Shown: positions 25,431 through 36,264 of the stretch, piece by piece
Layout: every line of letters starts with the position of its first letter
How positions within the stretch are numbered: the stretch's first letter is position 1
NCBI GenBank assembly: GCA_030220185.1
Contig: JASPKZ010009955.1
Coordinates: 1 to 64,000 of the forward strand
Origin: Diploptera punctata
Taxonomy: Eukaryota > Arthropoda > Insecta > Blattodea > Blaberidae
DNA length: 64,000 bases
Direction of reading: 5' to 3'
Position numbers and translations under genes: made by a program
The notes under the pieces: model-generated
What the model was told of the DNA's origin: nothing
The model's database searches: none
What the model saw: only the letters and a program-made list of their open reading frames with translations

Positions 25431-25553
25431 TGCGAGGTTGGGAAGTGGTTTTCACAGAACTGAGGACAATGTTAAAAACCCAGCGATAGCGAGGTTGGGA
25501 AGTGGTTTTCACAGAACTGAGGACAATGTTTAAAAACCCAACCATAGCGAGGT
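25431..25553. repeat. 61-bp tandem duplication
   Basis: Two nearly identical adjacent units run from 'gcgaggttgggaagtggttt' to 'aaaaacccagcgata' or 'aaaaacccaaccata'. No function is visible. Confidence 0.85.
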
Positions 25554-25837
25554 TTTTAATTTCCGAGATTCTGTAAAACACTTCACAAACGTGCGTTGTA
25601 CATTATTTTTTTACGCGATGGTGTTTTCAAAATAAGAAATAATAGTAATATATTAATATTTTGTTGGGAATATTTGAGTTCATTATAAATAATTGACTAG
25701 CGTTAATAGTGTGTTGAAAAAACAGGAGGTCGTGATACCAGTCCAGTCATAAAATGGCGGCAGGTACGTATTTACTGTTTTATGTGGATGGGAATTACAA
25801 TGTATATAGAGAAGGATTTGCGTTTAGATCAGTACTT

Positions 25838-25911
25838 GCTCAGGTAGCTTAGTTGGTAGAGCACTTGGTCTAGAGAACCAAGGGTCACGGGTTCAAGTCC
25901 CGGTCTGAGCG
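25838..25911 (+). tRNA. tRNA-like sequence with a 9-nt anticodon loop (likely tRNA-derived)
   Basis: The 74-nt sequence folds as a cloverleaf. The acceptor GCTCAGG pairs with TCTGAGC (7 bp, one G-T), the D stem GCTT pairs with GAGC, and CTTGG/CCAAG forms the anticodon stem. The T arm is GGGTTCAAGTCCC, with a strong B box (GGTTCAAGTCC) and an A-box-like TAGCTTAGTTGG. The anticodon loop is 9 nt (TCTAGAGAA) unless TTGGT/ACCAA is used as the stem, which leaves CTAGAGA with AGA (Ser) as the nominal anticodon and an extra base before the stem. No long variable arm is present, which argues against true tRNA-Ser. A tRNA-derived SINE head or pseudogene is at least as likely as a working gene. Confidence 0.55.
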
Positions 25912-26870
25912 TATAATTTTTCTCTTCAAATATGATTTATCCATCATTGAGATGTACAAAATCAATAATAAAAAAATGTTTTATATTGTTCCAAATAAAG
26001 TTCAGTTAATTTAAAATGCAGTGATTTGTTACGTATAATGTGTATTAACACTAACTTTTGGATTTTTTGTATATAAATTGTACGTAGTATACATAGAGGG
26101 CAGTGGTTTTACTTCCCACATGCGCGTTTGTAATATGTAATATTACAGTATAGTTATTTAGTTGGCAACCCCGAAGTGTAGGAAGTTGAACTTTCAATCA
26201 TGGTCGGCATTGCTGTAAGTACGACAAAACGCACTAGGCGCAAACCATACATCTGTAAACTGCAGTTTTCCGAGTTTATTATAATAATAACAGTGTAGAA
26301 TCAAGACGTTATTTCATCCAGTCAAATTAATAGACTTCATACATCACTTTAAACCATCATTTCAATAAAAAAGAACTTCATTTATTAGAAAAACTTAATT
26401 CTTGTAGGACAATATTTAAACAAATATTAATTGCATCAACCGACTAAGCGCCGTTTAAAAATATTGGCATTTTGATGCCACCTGTTGCACTGGCTGACGA
26501 AGTAACACTCTTAGATCCAAATCTTTAAATACAGCCGTATTATTAAAGAAATATGTAAACGCCACCAGAGATTTCATGTTTTGCAACAAACGGCTATGAA
26601 ACCAGATCTCCGTAAATGTTAATCTAAGTTTTGCATCATTAAATAGGTATTCCCCATCTTAGATGATTGTTGCATAACTGTCAAAGAAGGAAAATAACTT
26701 GCAATATCCAGTATTGTTAGTTTGGCACAACAATAAATAGTGAAGATTAACTTAAACTTTAAAACTATTTTTTCCAAAACTTACATAATTGAGAATAGCC
26801 GGTTGATGCATAACGTCGTTAAATTTAGGTAGCTTTTAAAACAAATTATTTATCGTATGTGTAAATGAAG
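25912..26870. other. Spacer with an inverted copy of the R2 end
   Basis: 26,152-26,242 is a diverged reverse complement of 19,812-19,905. The rest is AT-rich and nothing else is supported. Confidence 0.6.
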
Positions 26871-28430
26871 TTTTATTATGACTATTTAACTCATGCCCCA
26901 AATGAGAGTCAATGACCAATCAGATTTCAATGATTTCTGTTTTACAGCCAATCACAGTCGGTTTCACGAAATATTTATCAATGTTAAATTTACCATATTA
27001 AAGAAAGCTCCTCCTTTTAAATATTCTGAACAGGTCTGACCATTATTTTGCAGTGACTGATTCCATAAAAAATACTGCTACCAGATTGTATATATAGTGC
27101 ATATATGTCAACACATAGCGCTTGTAGGAGTTAATATAAAAACATTAGTAGCAATTTATTATACCACTAAAAAAAGAAACCACTGTTTGCACTTTCTTAA
27201 ATGTATTTTTTCCCAGGTAATAATCCAGAAAAATATAATTGTCATATTTACATCATACGACGTCAGAAATGAATTAATATATAGTTTGATGCGTCTCATT
27301 TTATCTCCACTAGAGAGCATTCTTACAATATTGCGTTCCTTTGGCAATAAATAGTATGATCTGGTTGCAGTGATAAACAAAAGAAGCAGATGCAGCGTAC
27401 CAATCGTTTCTCATTTGTTTTCAAACACCGCCGTTTACATTAAATATATACATATTTTAAAATAACTATAGTTAAATAATGATATGTGAGTAAACAGCTT
27501 AATTTTATTCGTTAAATAGTCCTAACAAATGCCACTCTTCATTTCCAAATTCTCTAGATAAATTGAAATCACTCGTGGCATTACTTATAAAAACATTTAT
27601 CCAATCTCCCCACAAATATAAATTGTATATTAACTTTCCCAGCTTTTTTCCAAAATAAATGAAAACAATTGAATTAGTTTCTCAAATAACATATATTTTA
27701 ATTCAGATGGAAATATGTTCTTGTAACTACGAATTGGATAAAAAATAAAACAATTTATCTTAGTGACTATTTAACTCATGCCCCAAATGGGATTCAATGA
27801 CCAATCACACTTCAATGAATTTAGTTTTACAACCAATCACAGTCGTGTTTCAGCTCGATATTTATCTACTTCTGTTCATCATATTAAAGATAGCGCCTGC
27901 TTTTTAATATTCTGAACAGGTTATAACATCATTTTGCAGTGACTGACTCTCGAACAAGTTCGTTGATTGTAGCAAATATTGAACAGATTCCTTCAAACTA
28001 AACATTATTGATAATTGGGTGTTCAATAATTGTGCTTTCAGATACTGATTTTACGGAGTTGTTTCCTAAAAAATAATTAATTGCCTATAATGTTGGTTAT
28101 AATATACAGTTTGATGTGTTTCATTTTATCTCCACTAGGGTGCATTCTTACAATATTGCAATCCTATTTGGCAATAGATAATATTATGATCTAGTTGCAA
28201 TGGATGAACAAAGGAAGCATAACCAAAGATTTCTAATTTGTTTTCAAACATCGCCGTTTACATTAAATATATAAATATTTTAAAATAACTATACTTAAAT
28301 AATGATTTGTGAGTAAACAACTTAATTTTATTCGTTAAATAGGCCTAAAAATGCCACTCTTTATTTCCAAATCCTCTGGATAAATTGGAAATCACTCATG
28401 GTATTACTTATAATAATTTTATCGCGGCTG
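26871..28430. repeat. Diverged tandem duplication of a ~700-bp non-coding unit
   Basis: Unit 1 is 26,871-27,610 and unit 2 is 27,760-28,430. Shared landmarks occur in the same order: 'gactatttaactcatgcccc', 'atattctgaacaggt', 'tgcagtgactga', 'cattttatctccactag', 'tttacattaaatata', 'aatgccactct'. The units differ by many substitutions and some indels, so the duplication is old. The open frames in unit 1 are not kept in unit 2, which argues against coding. Confidence 0.85.
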
Positions 28431-29050
28431 AAGTTTCCTACAACTGGTGCACATTCTGATCTCATTTCACTTTCACGGATTAAAATTAACTATCACTTGA
28501 AAATATTTTAAACATTTTCTAAATATTTTTACATATACAATATTTAACAGTTATTACCGTTTGATATAGCAACCATATTGTTTTTCCATCCATTTTACTT
28601 CTTTGTTTAAATGCAGCCAGCATATATTTCAGAATTTCAGAACTTAGGCCTACTATTTACACTACCTATTTTGGGCATTTTCTCATTCTATTTTATACTT
28701 TTGCAGGTTAGATAACTTAAATCGCGTTAGTTTAGCGTTTAGGTAATTTTAGGCAAAAATACATTAGCCTATATTAAATTCTACAAACATGTTGACAGCA
28801 TTACGTGATTAAAATTTTATTGACTTTTATCTCCTGGCGCATGCGCATGATGTCTGCTTCGAACTTGGACAATTTTTTTAACGGCAGTTGATGGAAACTT
28901 TATCCTTGATTGCTTTTACTAGTATTTGCGATTTTAATTGGACAAATCTGCATCCCAGATGACTTTTGGTGGAATTATCACTATGGTAACTTGTTTTATT
29001 TCTGTTTTGTATGTTATGAATTGGATGTTAAAAGAATGTACTTACGTAAA
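28431..29050. other. AT-rich spacer
   Basis: Nothing recognised. It contains the short GC-rich stretch 'gcgcatgcgcatg', also seen as 'gcgcatgcgcc' in the MITE at 29.6 kb. Confidence 0.5.
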
Positions 29051-29583
29051 ATAGAGCATCCCATCTAAACTTTAGAGGATGAAGAAGGTCTAAAAACCAG
29101 TGATATTTATAAGCTGTCAGTTTATGTTGCTGATGTAGTATTATTGGGCGATAGCGAGAAGATACTAAGGGCCAACACGGGCACTCTATTGAGTAACATT
29201 AAGAAATTGGGGCTGGAAGTAAACATCAATAAAACTACGTATATGTTTTATATATGTGTGTGTGTTATGAAAAGGACAAATGAGGAAGTGGCTGAATTCA
29301 AAAACAGAAGAACAATAATTACAGATAGGTATGTCGTGCACAAACAAATTACACATAGGCTCAATTCTAAAATACAAGCTATTATGCATCTTCTTGGCCG
29401 TAGGCCTACCCCTTCAAAAACATTTAAACTGAAAATATATAAAACTGCAATTCTCCAAGTTATATTATATGGTTGTGAAGCATGAACTCTTATTTTAAGG
29501 AAGGAAAGGAGATTACGAGTATTTGAGAATAAAGTTGTTAGAAAAATGTTTGGAACAAAGAGAGATGAACAGACAGGTGAATG

Positions 29584-29591
29584 GAGAAGAC
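29584..29591. repeat. Left 8-bp target-site duplication (GAGAAGAC)
   Basis: Identical to 30,125-30,132. An 8-bp duplication is characteristic of hAT transposons. Confidence 0.85.
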
Positions 29592-30124
29592 GGTAAACTG
29601 CACTTAAACTTACCTATGGAAGAAGAATGCGCATGCGCCAGAGTTTATAGAGCCAGCGACAACACACCATCGAACCACTTATCGATTATCATCCTCGATT
29701 ACTGTCGATATCGTACTAATGTTCAAATATCTTATGCTAGATAGCAGCATGTCGCTGTGAAATTTAAAAGACCAATCTTTGCAATAAATCCCCAAATCTA
29801 TGTTAAAAATATATTAATAATATTAAAATTACCAAACGTTTATTAAAATGGGTGTACACTTACTTATCACTCCCTAACGCCGATCCAACCAGTGATAACC
29901 CAAAACAGCGATAGAAAAATCATAGACTAAGTAATATACTGACTAACAGTGTTATAATATTGTGATTTACGTATTTAAACGAATACTTCAACATTGTCTA
30001 ATAATGTTATAAAAATTGTTTGAAAAAGTTTAAACTATAAATAATGTTAGTAAATACAGTACAAGAGCTATAGTTTACAACAACAAACTGTAAAATCAAG
30101 CGTAAGTAAAAGTGCAGTTCAGCC
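29592..30124. mobile_element. Non-autonomous hAT-like MITE (533 bp)
   Basis: The ends are inverted repeats: the left end GGTAAACTGCACTTAAACTT matches the reverse complement of the right end, GGCTGAACTGCACTTTTACT, apart from small gaps. It is flanked by perfect 8-bp repeats GAGAAGAC and interrupts a LINE whose sequence continues on both sides. There is no transposase frame. The length, TIRs and 8-bp duplication fit a hAT MITE; the exact family cannot be named. Confidence 0.82.
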
Positions 30125-30469
30125 GAGAAGACTACATAACAGTGAACTTTGTGGTCTTTACAGGAAATTATATATTTAAGGACAGTTAAGTCTCGTTGAC
30201 TGCGATGGGCAGGACATGTGCAACGAATGGGGAATGAAAGATGCGCATTGAAGCTTCTTGTAGAAAATCAGAGGGAAGTTGGTAGACCAAAAATGGGGTG
30301 GTAAACCCATGATTTGAAGAGAGTAGATTATACAGGAGGTCACTAAAATTCATTAGCTGAGAACAGGGATGTGTGGAAAGCTTACATCCGCGCGGCCATG
30401 AACCTACGTGTTCGATAGTTCCAGTGGGTTAGTTAGTTAAATTTTAATTAATTTATTCATATAATGTTT

Positions 30470-31013
30470 GCCCATTTTAAAGCGTATCCAAATTCAAGAA
30501 TATAATATTGTCACTGATGACACTGGGTTTTCCTTTTACTAATTTTCACGTAAATAAATACACCATTGTTATATAAAACTCTTCTTTTCACTTTACTTAC
30601 TTCTTACAATTATCACTATATCTTTAATAACGATTTTGTTTCACAACTATTATTTTTATAAAGTTTATCAGATAATCACTTATAACACAGTTGCAGACAC
30701 AATCCTTCCTCACAGTTACACGCACAATTTAACTTCTCCAACACAAGACTGGGGGGGACTTTCCGTCCTCACCACATATTTATAGGCGAGTAGACGGAAA
30801 TTTCCAGGTCCATGAACGAGATGTTTCGACATGGAACCCTCTCGTCTTCCGATGTTTCTCGAATAGGGGAATAGATGTTCATAGAACTCTCTAGCTCATT
30901 AACTAGAAATATCGGTGGACCCGGACTCGCGATTGGTCAAATCCAATCCACCAATGCTAGGTTTCTCTCGTCGGCCCGCGCAGTTTAAACGACGCCGCTA
31001 CAACGCGTCACAA
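30470..31013 (-). repeat. 3' LTR of a Ty3/gypsy element (left boundary approximate)
   Basis: On the minus strand the LTR begins TGTGACGCGTTGTAGCGGC, directly after a polypurine tract (31,014-31,026, AAGAAGGGGGCA on the minus strand). It lies downstream of gag-protease-integrase pieces read on the same strand. The far end is not sharply visible because no second LTR is in the window; the LINE-A tail at 30,440 limits it. Confidence 0.7.
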
Positions 31014-32885
31014 TGCCCCCTTCTTATAGCTGATCTTCTCGATCAGTTCCCTTGTTATGGAGCCAGTCGATCAGGGTGATTCATAACCGTTCCTCGTCCA
31101 TGCTGGCGCTGAATCTTGAAGACCACTCCGTTGATTCTTCTCCATGACCATACCACCCTCTACGGTCCATCCCTTGGACGCTGGAGTTTCGGTAGTCTTC
31201 CACTGGTCCAGCCGGTTGCAAGGCGGACAATCAGTCTTACGAGGCATCCGATGACTGTAACTGGGACGTAGGTGTCGTCTTCCGGAGATCGCTCTCTCAT
31301 GGGCTTGGTTCATTAACCTTCTGCCCATCCTGTATGCGTGGTCGCCGGGGTTGAACACGCCTACCTCTGAAGTTAGGATGGACGAAGCGATGACGAGGTG
31401 CCCCATGACCTCCAGCTCCTCCATGATCTTCAGTCAACTCGCCCCCCCCCCTTTAGCTGGTTGTCGTTTGAGGGGCGGACGCCGCATGTTGTAACAGCTG
31501 CCGGGCTCAAAGCGACAACGACGTTAGTAGCGACGAGGCTGGCCTCCATCTCGAACTTGCTTGTCCTCTCGTTGCTCTCGACATGGAGTAGGACCTCATT
31601 ACTTCCAAAGAGGAGTACTCGTTGTCTGATGTCCACAGTAGCGTCGTACATTGTCAGGGCGTCCAGGCTTAAGATGACGTCCTCGGTAACTCCGGCGACG
31701 CACCCTCCCAGGACCAACTCCAGGAGAACCACCTTCTACACAGGCACACTGTCCCATGACGCGGTTCGCAGCTCAAACCTCCGTAGCGGCGTCCTCTCAG
31801 GCAACCCTATTGCTACTTCAGGTCGCACGATGGTCAGCGACGCTCCCGTATCTACGAAAATTCCAGCAGGTCGGTCTTCCGTACCTCCGACGCTCGGGTG
31901 GTGGTAAGCGTCGCTCTTCGGCGTCGATTGTAGTCAGTCGTTCACTCGTGGCGACGCCTTCCTGTCGAGGTAGCGTGTTGCCTCCTTTGCCGCCTCTAGA
32001 CGTAATGCCGCATTCAGTGCTCCATAAAGTGCCTGATGTTTCGCCATCAGAAGGTGTTGTTTAATTTCACGGTCCCTCAGACCGCAGACGAAAACGGATG
32101 CCGCCTCTCCGTCGATGAACACTGCTGAGAGTTCGCTGAGGGCTTTGCAGGCTGGTTGTTCAATGGCCATGGTGTATTCGTGCAGTGACTCCCCGACGCG
32201 CTGGTCACGGGCTTTCAGCTGGGCGCGGTAGGCTCAACTGAGGTGACGTCCAATATGTCCTCGGCGCGACATTCTCCTGGAAGGCTTCTTAGAATTTTTG
32301 CAATAGATCCTTGTAAGGAGGCGATTAATTGGGTCATCCTTTCTTCCGTTGTCCAACCATTGTGTGCTGAGATGGTGTTAAATTGCCGTTTAAATATGTC
32401 CCATGATGTGGAACCGTCGATCTTGGAGCTCTTAATTTCATGTCGACTTGGGACGTCAGTCGGTTGTCGAACTTCAGTTCACATGGTAGAATCACTACGA
32501 AAATTTTCCATTGCACGTTGATCAAGTTTTTCTTCCCAATGTTCTTTCATGCGACCAAATTCTCCATCAATTTCATGTAAATTGTCTTCTTGTTCATTTA
32601 CTCTTTGTTCTATACGAGAAACGTCTGTTTTTATATCCCGTGTTACTAAATTAAAGTTTTCTTTAAATTGTTAACTTTTTTCATGTAGTTTCTCATTGTG
32701 GGTTAGTAATTCTCCTTTACATTCATCATTTTGTGAATTGGTCTGGGTTAACAATTCTCTTTTAATTTCTTCATTTTGTACATTAATCTGGGTTATTAAC
32801 TCCTTTCTGGTTTGCTGGTCACATGATTCAATCTGTGTTTTAATCTGTTTTTGTATTTTGTGTGTCCAGTACTGCTGCAGTTATT
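31014..32885 (-). pseudogene. Ty3/gypsy gag-protease with deleted RT/RNase H/most of integrase
   Basis: Read on the minus strand: a gag coiled coil (32,880-32,520, LQQYWTHK... through VSRIEQRVNEQEDNLHEI), then a gag core (KIDGSTSWDIFKRQF, with NGWTTEERMTQLI) and, in another frame after about 32,235, VGESLHEYTMAIEQPACKAL and FVCGLRDREIKQHL. The aspartic protease follows at 31,868-31,430 with active-site IFVDTGASLTIV and the later DVILSLDALTMYDATVDIRQ. There is no RT, RNase H or integrase core. The integrase tail survives across frames at about 31,220-31,050 (LPKLQRPRDGP, a GVVFKIQRQ segment, HPDRLAP), just before the polypurine tract. So there is a large internal deletion plus frameshifts and stops, and truncation at the gag N-terminus. 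No env-like frame is seen. It is a dead copy. Confidence 0.82.
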
Positions 32886-32899
32886 CGGTACTCTGCAGT

Positions 32900-33169
32900 T
32901 CATTAACTTACACGATTGAAGAATATGAAGATGTATTATTAATTTATGGAGATATTTGTCGTAATTCAAGAGCGGCAAAACAAATGTATCATCAACGTTA
33001 CTCTAATAGAAAGTTACCAAATCGGCGAATGTTTGTATCAATTTCTCAACGGTTATGGGAAACTGGGAGTCTCCTACCTCGTTACGAAAATCGTGGACCT
33101 CAACGACGACCAGAAACTTTAGCTATTGAAGAATACATATTGAATATTGGTGAATTGCACAGTAACTGA
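32900..33169 (+). pseudogene. Transposase N-terminal HTH fragment (DUF4817-like)
   Basis: The frame reads YTIEEYEDVLLIYGDICRNS followed by a YSNRKLPNRRMFVSISQRL segment and a WETGSL segment. This resembles the DUF4817 helix-turn-helix found at the N-terminus of many insect mariner-like transposases (E-Y-x-D-hydrophobic, then RxPN, then LxETG). The frame stops soon after and no DDE/D core follows, so it is a fragment. The open frame extends upstream (32,696-32,900) only as antisense of the gypsy gag, so the real start cannot be fixed. Confidence 0.55.
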
Positions 33170-33433
33170 AGCAACTAATAACAGAAAGTAAAGTATTGGG
33201 TTTCAGTCTTTAATAATTGCACTTAAAACGTAAGGTGACGTGATGAATGACAAAGTGAGAGCAAAATAATAATATATGTGAAGTTTCAATTTTATTTCAA
33301 CAAGCAATTGTGAAAGTAGTAAATCCTCCTACATTCATAGGTGACCTTTGGCGTTTAATTTTTTTATCGTTTCGGGTCTAACTCCAAATCAGTATGATCG
33401 GTGGTATCAAATTCAATACCTTCACAGCTTCAG
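33170..33433. other. Spacer after the HTH fragment
   Basis: AT-rich; nothing else supported. Confidence 0.4.
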
Positions 33434-33434
33434 C

Positions 33435-33460
<26 letters not shown>
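33434..33460. repeat. (TA)n microsatellite, left of the fold-back MITE
   Basis: An uninterrupted TA run that abuts the left arm of the MITE; a matching run (33,979-34,001) abuts the right arm. Confidence 0.95.
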
Positions 33461-33466
<6 letters not shown>

Positions 33467-33978
33467 AACAGGAACTCACCGACAAAATAATAGGGATTGA
33501 TAGGCCATGCAGAGAGGTGACGGAGCATGTAGTAGCAAACATGTCGTTTATGAGTTATGCGCAGATGAAGGTGTTCACCCGTAAGGGTCGGAATTGAACA
33601 CAAACAATTGTACACATATCATTTTACTGAAAAAGACATATTTTTACAATAAGTGTTCAAACAGTCGACCCTGTGCCTCATTGCATGTTTGATATCGTCG
33701 CAGCAACGATCGCCCAGCACGGCCGATCATGGCAGGATTCTTTTTGGCGTCATGAAAGCACTTATTGTTTGAACCCTTATTGTAAAAAACTTGTCTTTTT
33801 CTATAAAAGTATGTGTGTACAATTTGTTGTATTCAATTCCGACCCTTACGGGTGAACACCTTCATCTGCGCATAACTCATTAACGACTTGTATGCGATTA
33901 TATGTTCCTTCACAAAAAATGATCCTCTATGATGGCCTATCACCCCTATGATTTTCGGCGAGGTTCTGTTACACTCTG
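33461..33978. mobile_element. Fold-back MITE with ~215-bp inverted arms in a TA tract
   Basis: The left arm (33,461-33,676) and the reverse complement of the right arm (33,765-33,977) share long near-identical segments, including 'gagttatgcgcagatgaagg' and 'tgttcacccgtaagggtcgg'. The tips read GTGTGTAACAGGAACTC and GAGTGTAACAGAACCTC. TA on both sides fits Tc1/mariner target choice. The ~90-bp centre, read on the minus strand, resembles a transposase C-terminal end (a CNEAQGRLFEHL-type segment), so this looks like an internal-deletion derivative of a mariner-like element. Confidence 0.82.
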
Positions 33979-34058
33979 TATATATATATATATATATATA
34001 TTATTACTGAATCTCCAAATATTTTCAAACCCTATTTCGCCACAAATGCATGTTACGG

Positions 34059-34059
<1 letters not shown>

Positions 34060-34102
<43 letters not shown>
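34060..34102. repeat. (TA)n microsatellite
   Basis: About 21 uninterrupted TA units. Confidence 0.95.
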
Positions 34103-34104
<2 letters not shown>

Positions 34105-34796
34105 GTTATTAATTAAAGAGCAAAATGTTAATTGCGACCGAAGTATTGTATCTGATACCATGCATAAAACATTCTCACCTAAAAACCCCATTTTTTTTTG
34201 TTTCTTGAAATGTGTTGTTTTAACCCCTATGAACTCATTATACGCGATAATAAAATTAGAATTTACAAAAGCTCATTTCAGAACCACCATAAATTGCCAG
34301 CACAAAAAATCTTGGGGTGCAGAATATTAAATACATGTTTGGGTTTTATGTTCTAATAAACCTAAAGTAACCGACGTAACAACTAGAAGAGTTTCAATTG
34401 AAATAAATAAACATTGTTTGTTACGTATGAGTTAGTTCGTGTTATAAACTATATTGGGACGTAGGCACCTGAAAAATGACATACTAACCATGTATAGTCA
34501 GGAACGAATAGCAAATGAAGCACTTACATTGTCAATCATTGCTATATTCCCGCATAGAAACATTAACTGAAACTCACAGACTGACGTGAAGCGAGTGTAC
34601 GCGGGATGACACGGCAAATCATCCACAAACAAAGCAGGTCAATGTACTGCTGTGTCGGATAATATACAGCTCTTACTACTTTTTAGGTTCTGATTTTAAA
34701 GTATACATATGCATTGTTTATGTTCATCTTCATTTTTATAAGACAAAAACTTTTATTTTCATATTTACCTAACATGGAACGGAAAAAATTGCTTGC
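34103..34796. other. AT-rich spacer
   Basis: No supported gene or recognised repeat. Confidence 0.5.
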
Positions 34797-35050
34797 TTAC
34801 TTACTAACACTATCGAATCCGTAGGTTCATGGCCGCACGGACATAAGCTCTCTATATATCCCTATCCCGAGCTAATGCTTCCCAATCATTCCCAGTATAA
34901 TCGAGTAATATTTAATGTTATTCTCCCACCTCATTCTTGGTCTACCAACTAGGCGGTATCCCTCTGGGTTTCCTACAAGAAGCTTCCATGCACGTCTTTC
35001 ATTCCCAATTCGTGCCACATGTTCTGCCCATCGCAGTCCACTTTGGCGTG
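34797..35050 (-). mobile_element. LINE-A 3' fragment, minus strand
   Basis: Antisense of the LINE-A end: 'actatcgaatccgtaggttc' followed by 'atggccgcacggacataag', then the codons for the AQDRD-type motif and the GRPRMRWE-type and GHVARI-type motifs. It is truncated at the RT side. The next 60 bp ('gtccccgcccgg...gggggactatt') is unrelated and may be another repeat. Confidence 0.8.
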
Positions 35051-36264
35051 GGTTCCCTGAAGTAGTCCCCGCCCGGAAAACCGAATGGGGGACTATTTGA
35101 CCTCCGGGAAAAAAACTGCAAATTAAAAAATGTTCACTTAAAGGTTGTGTTTGTTACTTTAAAGCGGCATAACTTCGCTTTTCGTGTTTTCTTTAATTTG
35201 TACAATAGTGGCACATCAATCAACAAAATTTTGTAAAAAAGTACAAATGCTATTCTCCTAATCATGTTTAGAAACTACACCTAACTTAGTATTGTGGTGC
35301 CCGAAAATAAAACAATATATTTTTAAGGACTGGTAGCTTCCCCTGTAGAGATTTTCTGTATTTGGTACTCGACTAATTCAACGGTAAAATGTTAAAGTCC
35401 AGTTAAATAATTTCCTACAAAACATTAACTAAGTCTCAACCGATGTGCAACTAACTGCACAAGTTGTGAGCTCAACTTTACGAGACGCAACCTTCATTCG
35501 CTCTTATCGCATTTTATTCAAACGGTTTCATTTTTAAAGTAATTTATAATCATTTACAACGTTTTTATATGTTTCCTCACGATTATTTGAATGTATTTCT
35601 TTACAATATTGAATCACTTCACGGGCTAGGAAAACTGTCTCTTCCGCCTCATGGTTGTTCCTTGTTCCTCTTGACTTGCAGTTAAATGCTGCTACTGATA
35701 ATCTTGTTACATTCATTCTATATATATGTTTAAACCATCTATATCTGTATTATATGATTTATTTTTAAATCAGTGGATACATATATAACTCTATTCTTAT
35801 ATCTTCAATTTTTTATCCGATCCAATCTTGTTACTCTAAGGAAGTTCATTTCTACGCTATGTCTAGATAGATACCATGAATATATTTGATATTGATTTTA
35901 ACGAATATTCTGTGTTCCAATGCAACCAACATATCCAACATACATTTTCAAACTTCAATTTATTACAATGCAGCGAACATAGAATGAATATATATTTATT
36001 TACACTAAGTGCAGTATTAACTCAGAAAATACACTAATAACTAAATAAACTATAAGATAAACTTCTGGAATGTGTTCCATTAGTTCTTGGAAAGATGTGA
36101 GAGTGAATACTTGTATTTTAGTTAGATTTTTAAGTTTATGGCTCAGCATAGGGGCTAGTATTACGTTGCACAGATGTTTGCGGTGTTTCTCCTGCGGTTC
36201 GACAATTCTGTATAAATGTTCGTACTACGAGCTGCATTTCCACGTGACATGACACATGTTACAT
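35051..36264. other. AT-rich spacer
   Basis: No convincing gene or family. The 60-codon frame at 35,534-35,716 (minus) has no motif I recognise. Confidence 0.45.

Larger units (their letters stand above)
29090..30445 (+). mobile_element. LINE-A RT segment, split by a MITE
   Basis: 29,110-29,583 encodes the end of the RT palm and thumb. The catalytic box reads YVADVVLLGDS, one Asp short of the usual YADD, so it is inactive. It is followed by LGLEVNINKTTYMF, the diverged KYLG region, LKIYKTAILQVILYGCEA, a stop, and LRVFENKV. The frame is then interrupted by 533 bp (29,592-30,124) and resumes at 30,125 with the 'RRLHNSELYGLYR' region, LRWAGHVQRM, a GRPKMGW segment and the 3' terminus at 30,440. 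The resumption in the expected order shows a simple insertion. The 5' end (endonuclease and early RT) is missing. Confidence 0.85.

Noticed and set aside
31398..32064. Plus-strand frames of 169 and 102 codons
   Set aside because: They are antisense shadows of the gypsy protease and gag, which show clear family motifs on the minus strand.
33929..34330. 133-codon frame across the TA tracts
   Set aside because: The Ile/Tyr runs are translation of (TA)n; the rest is MITE and spacer.
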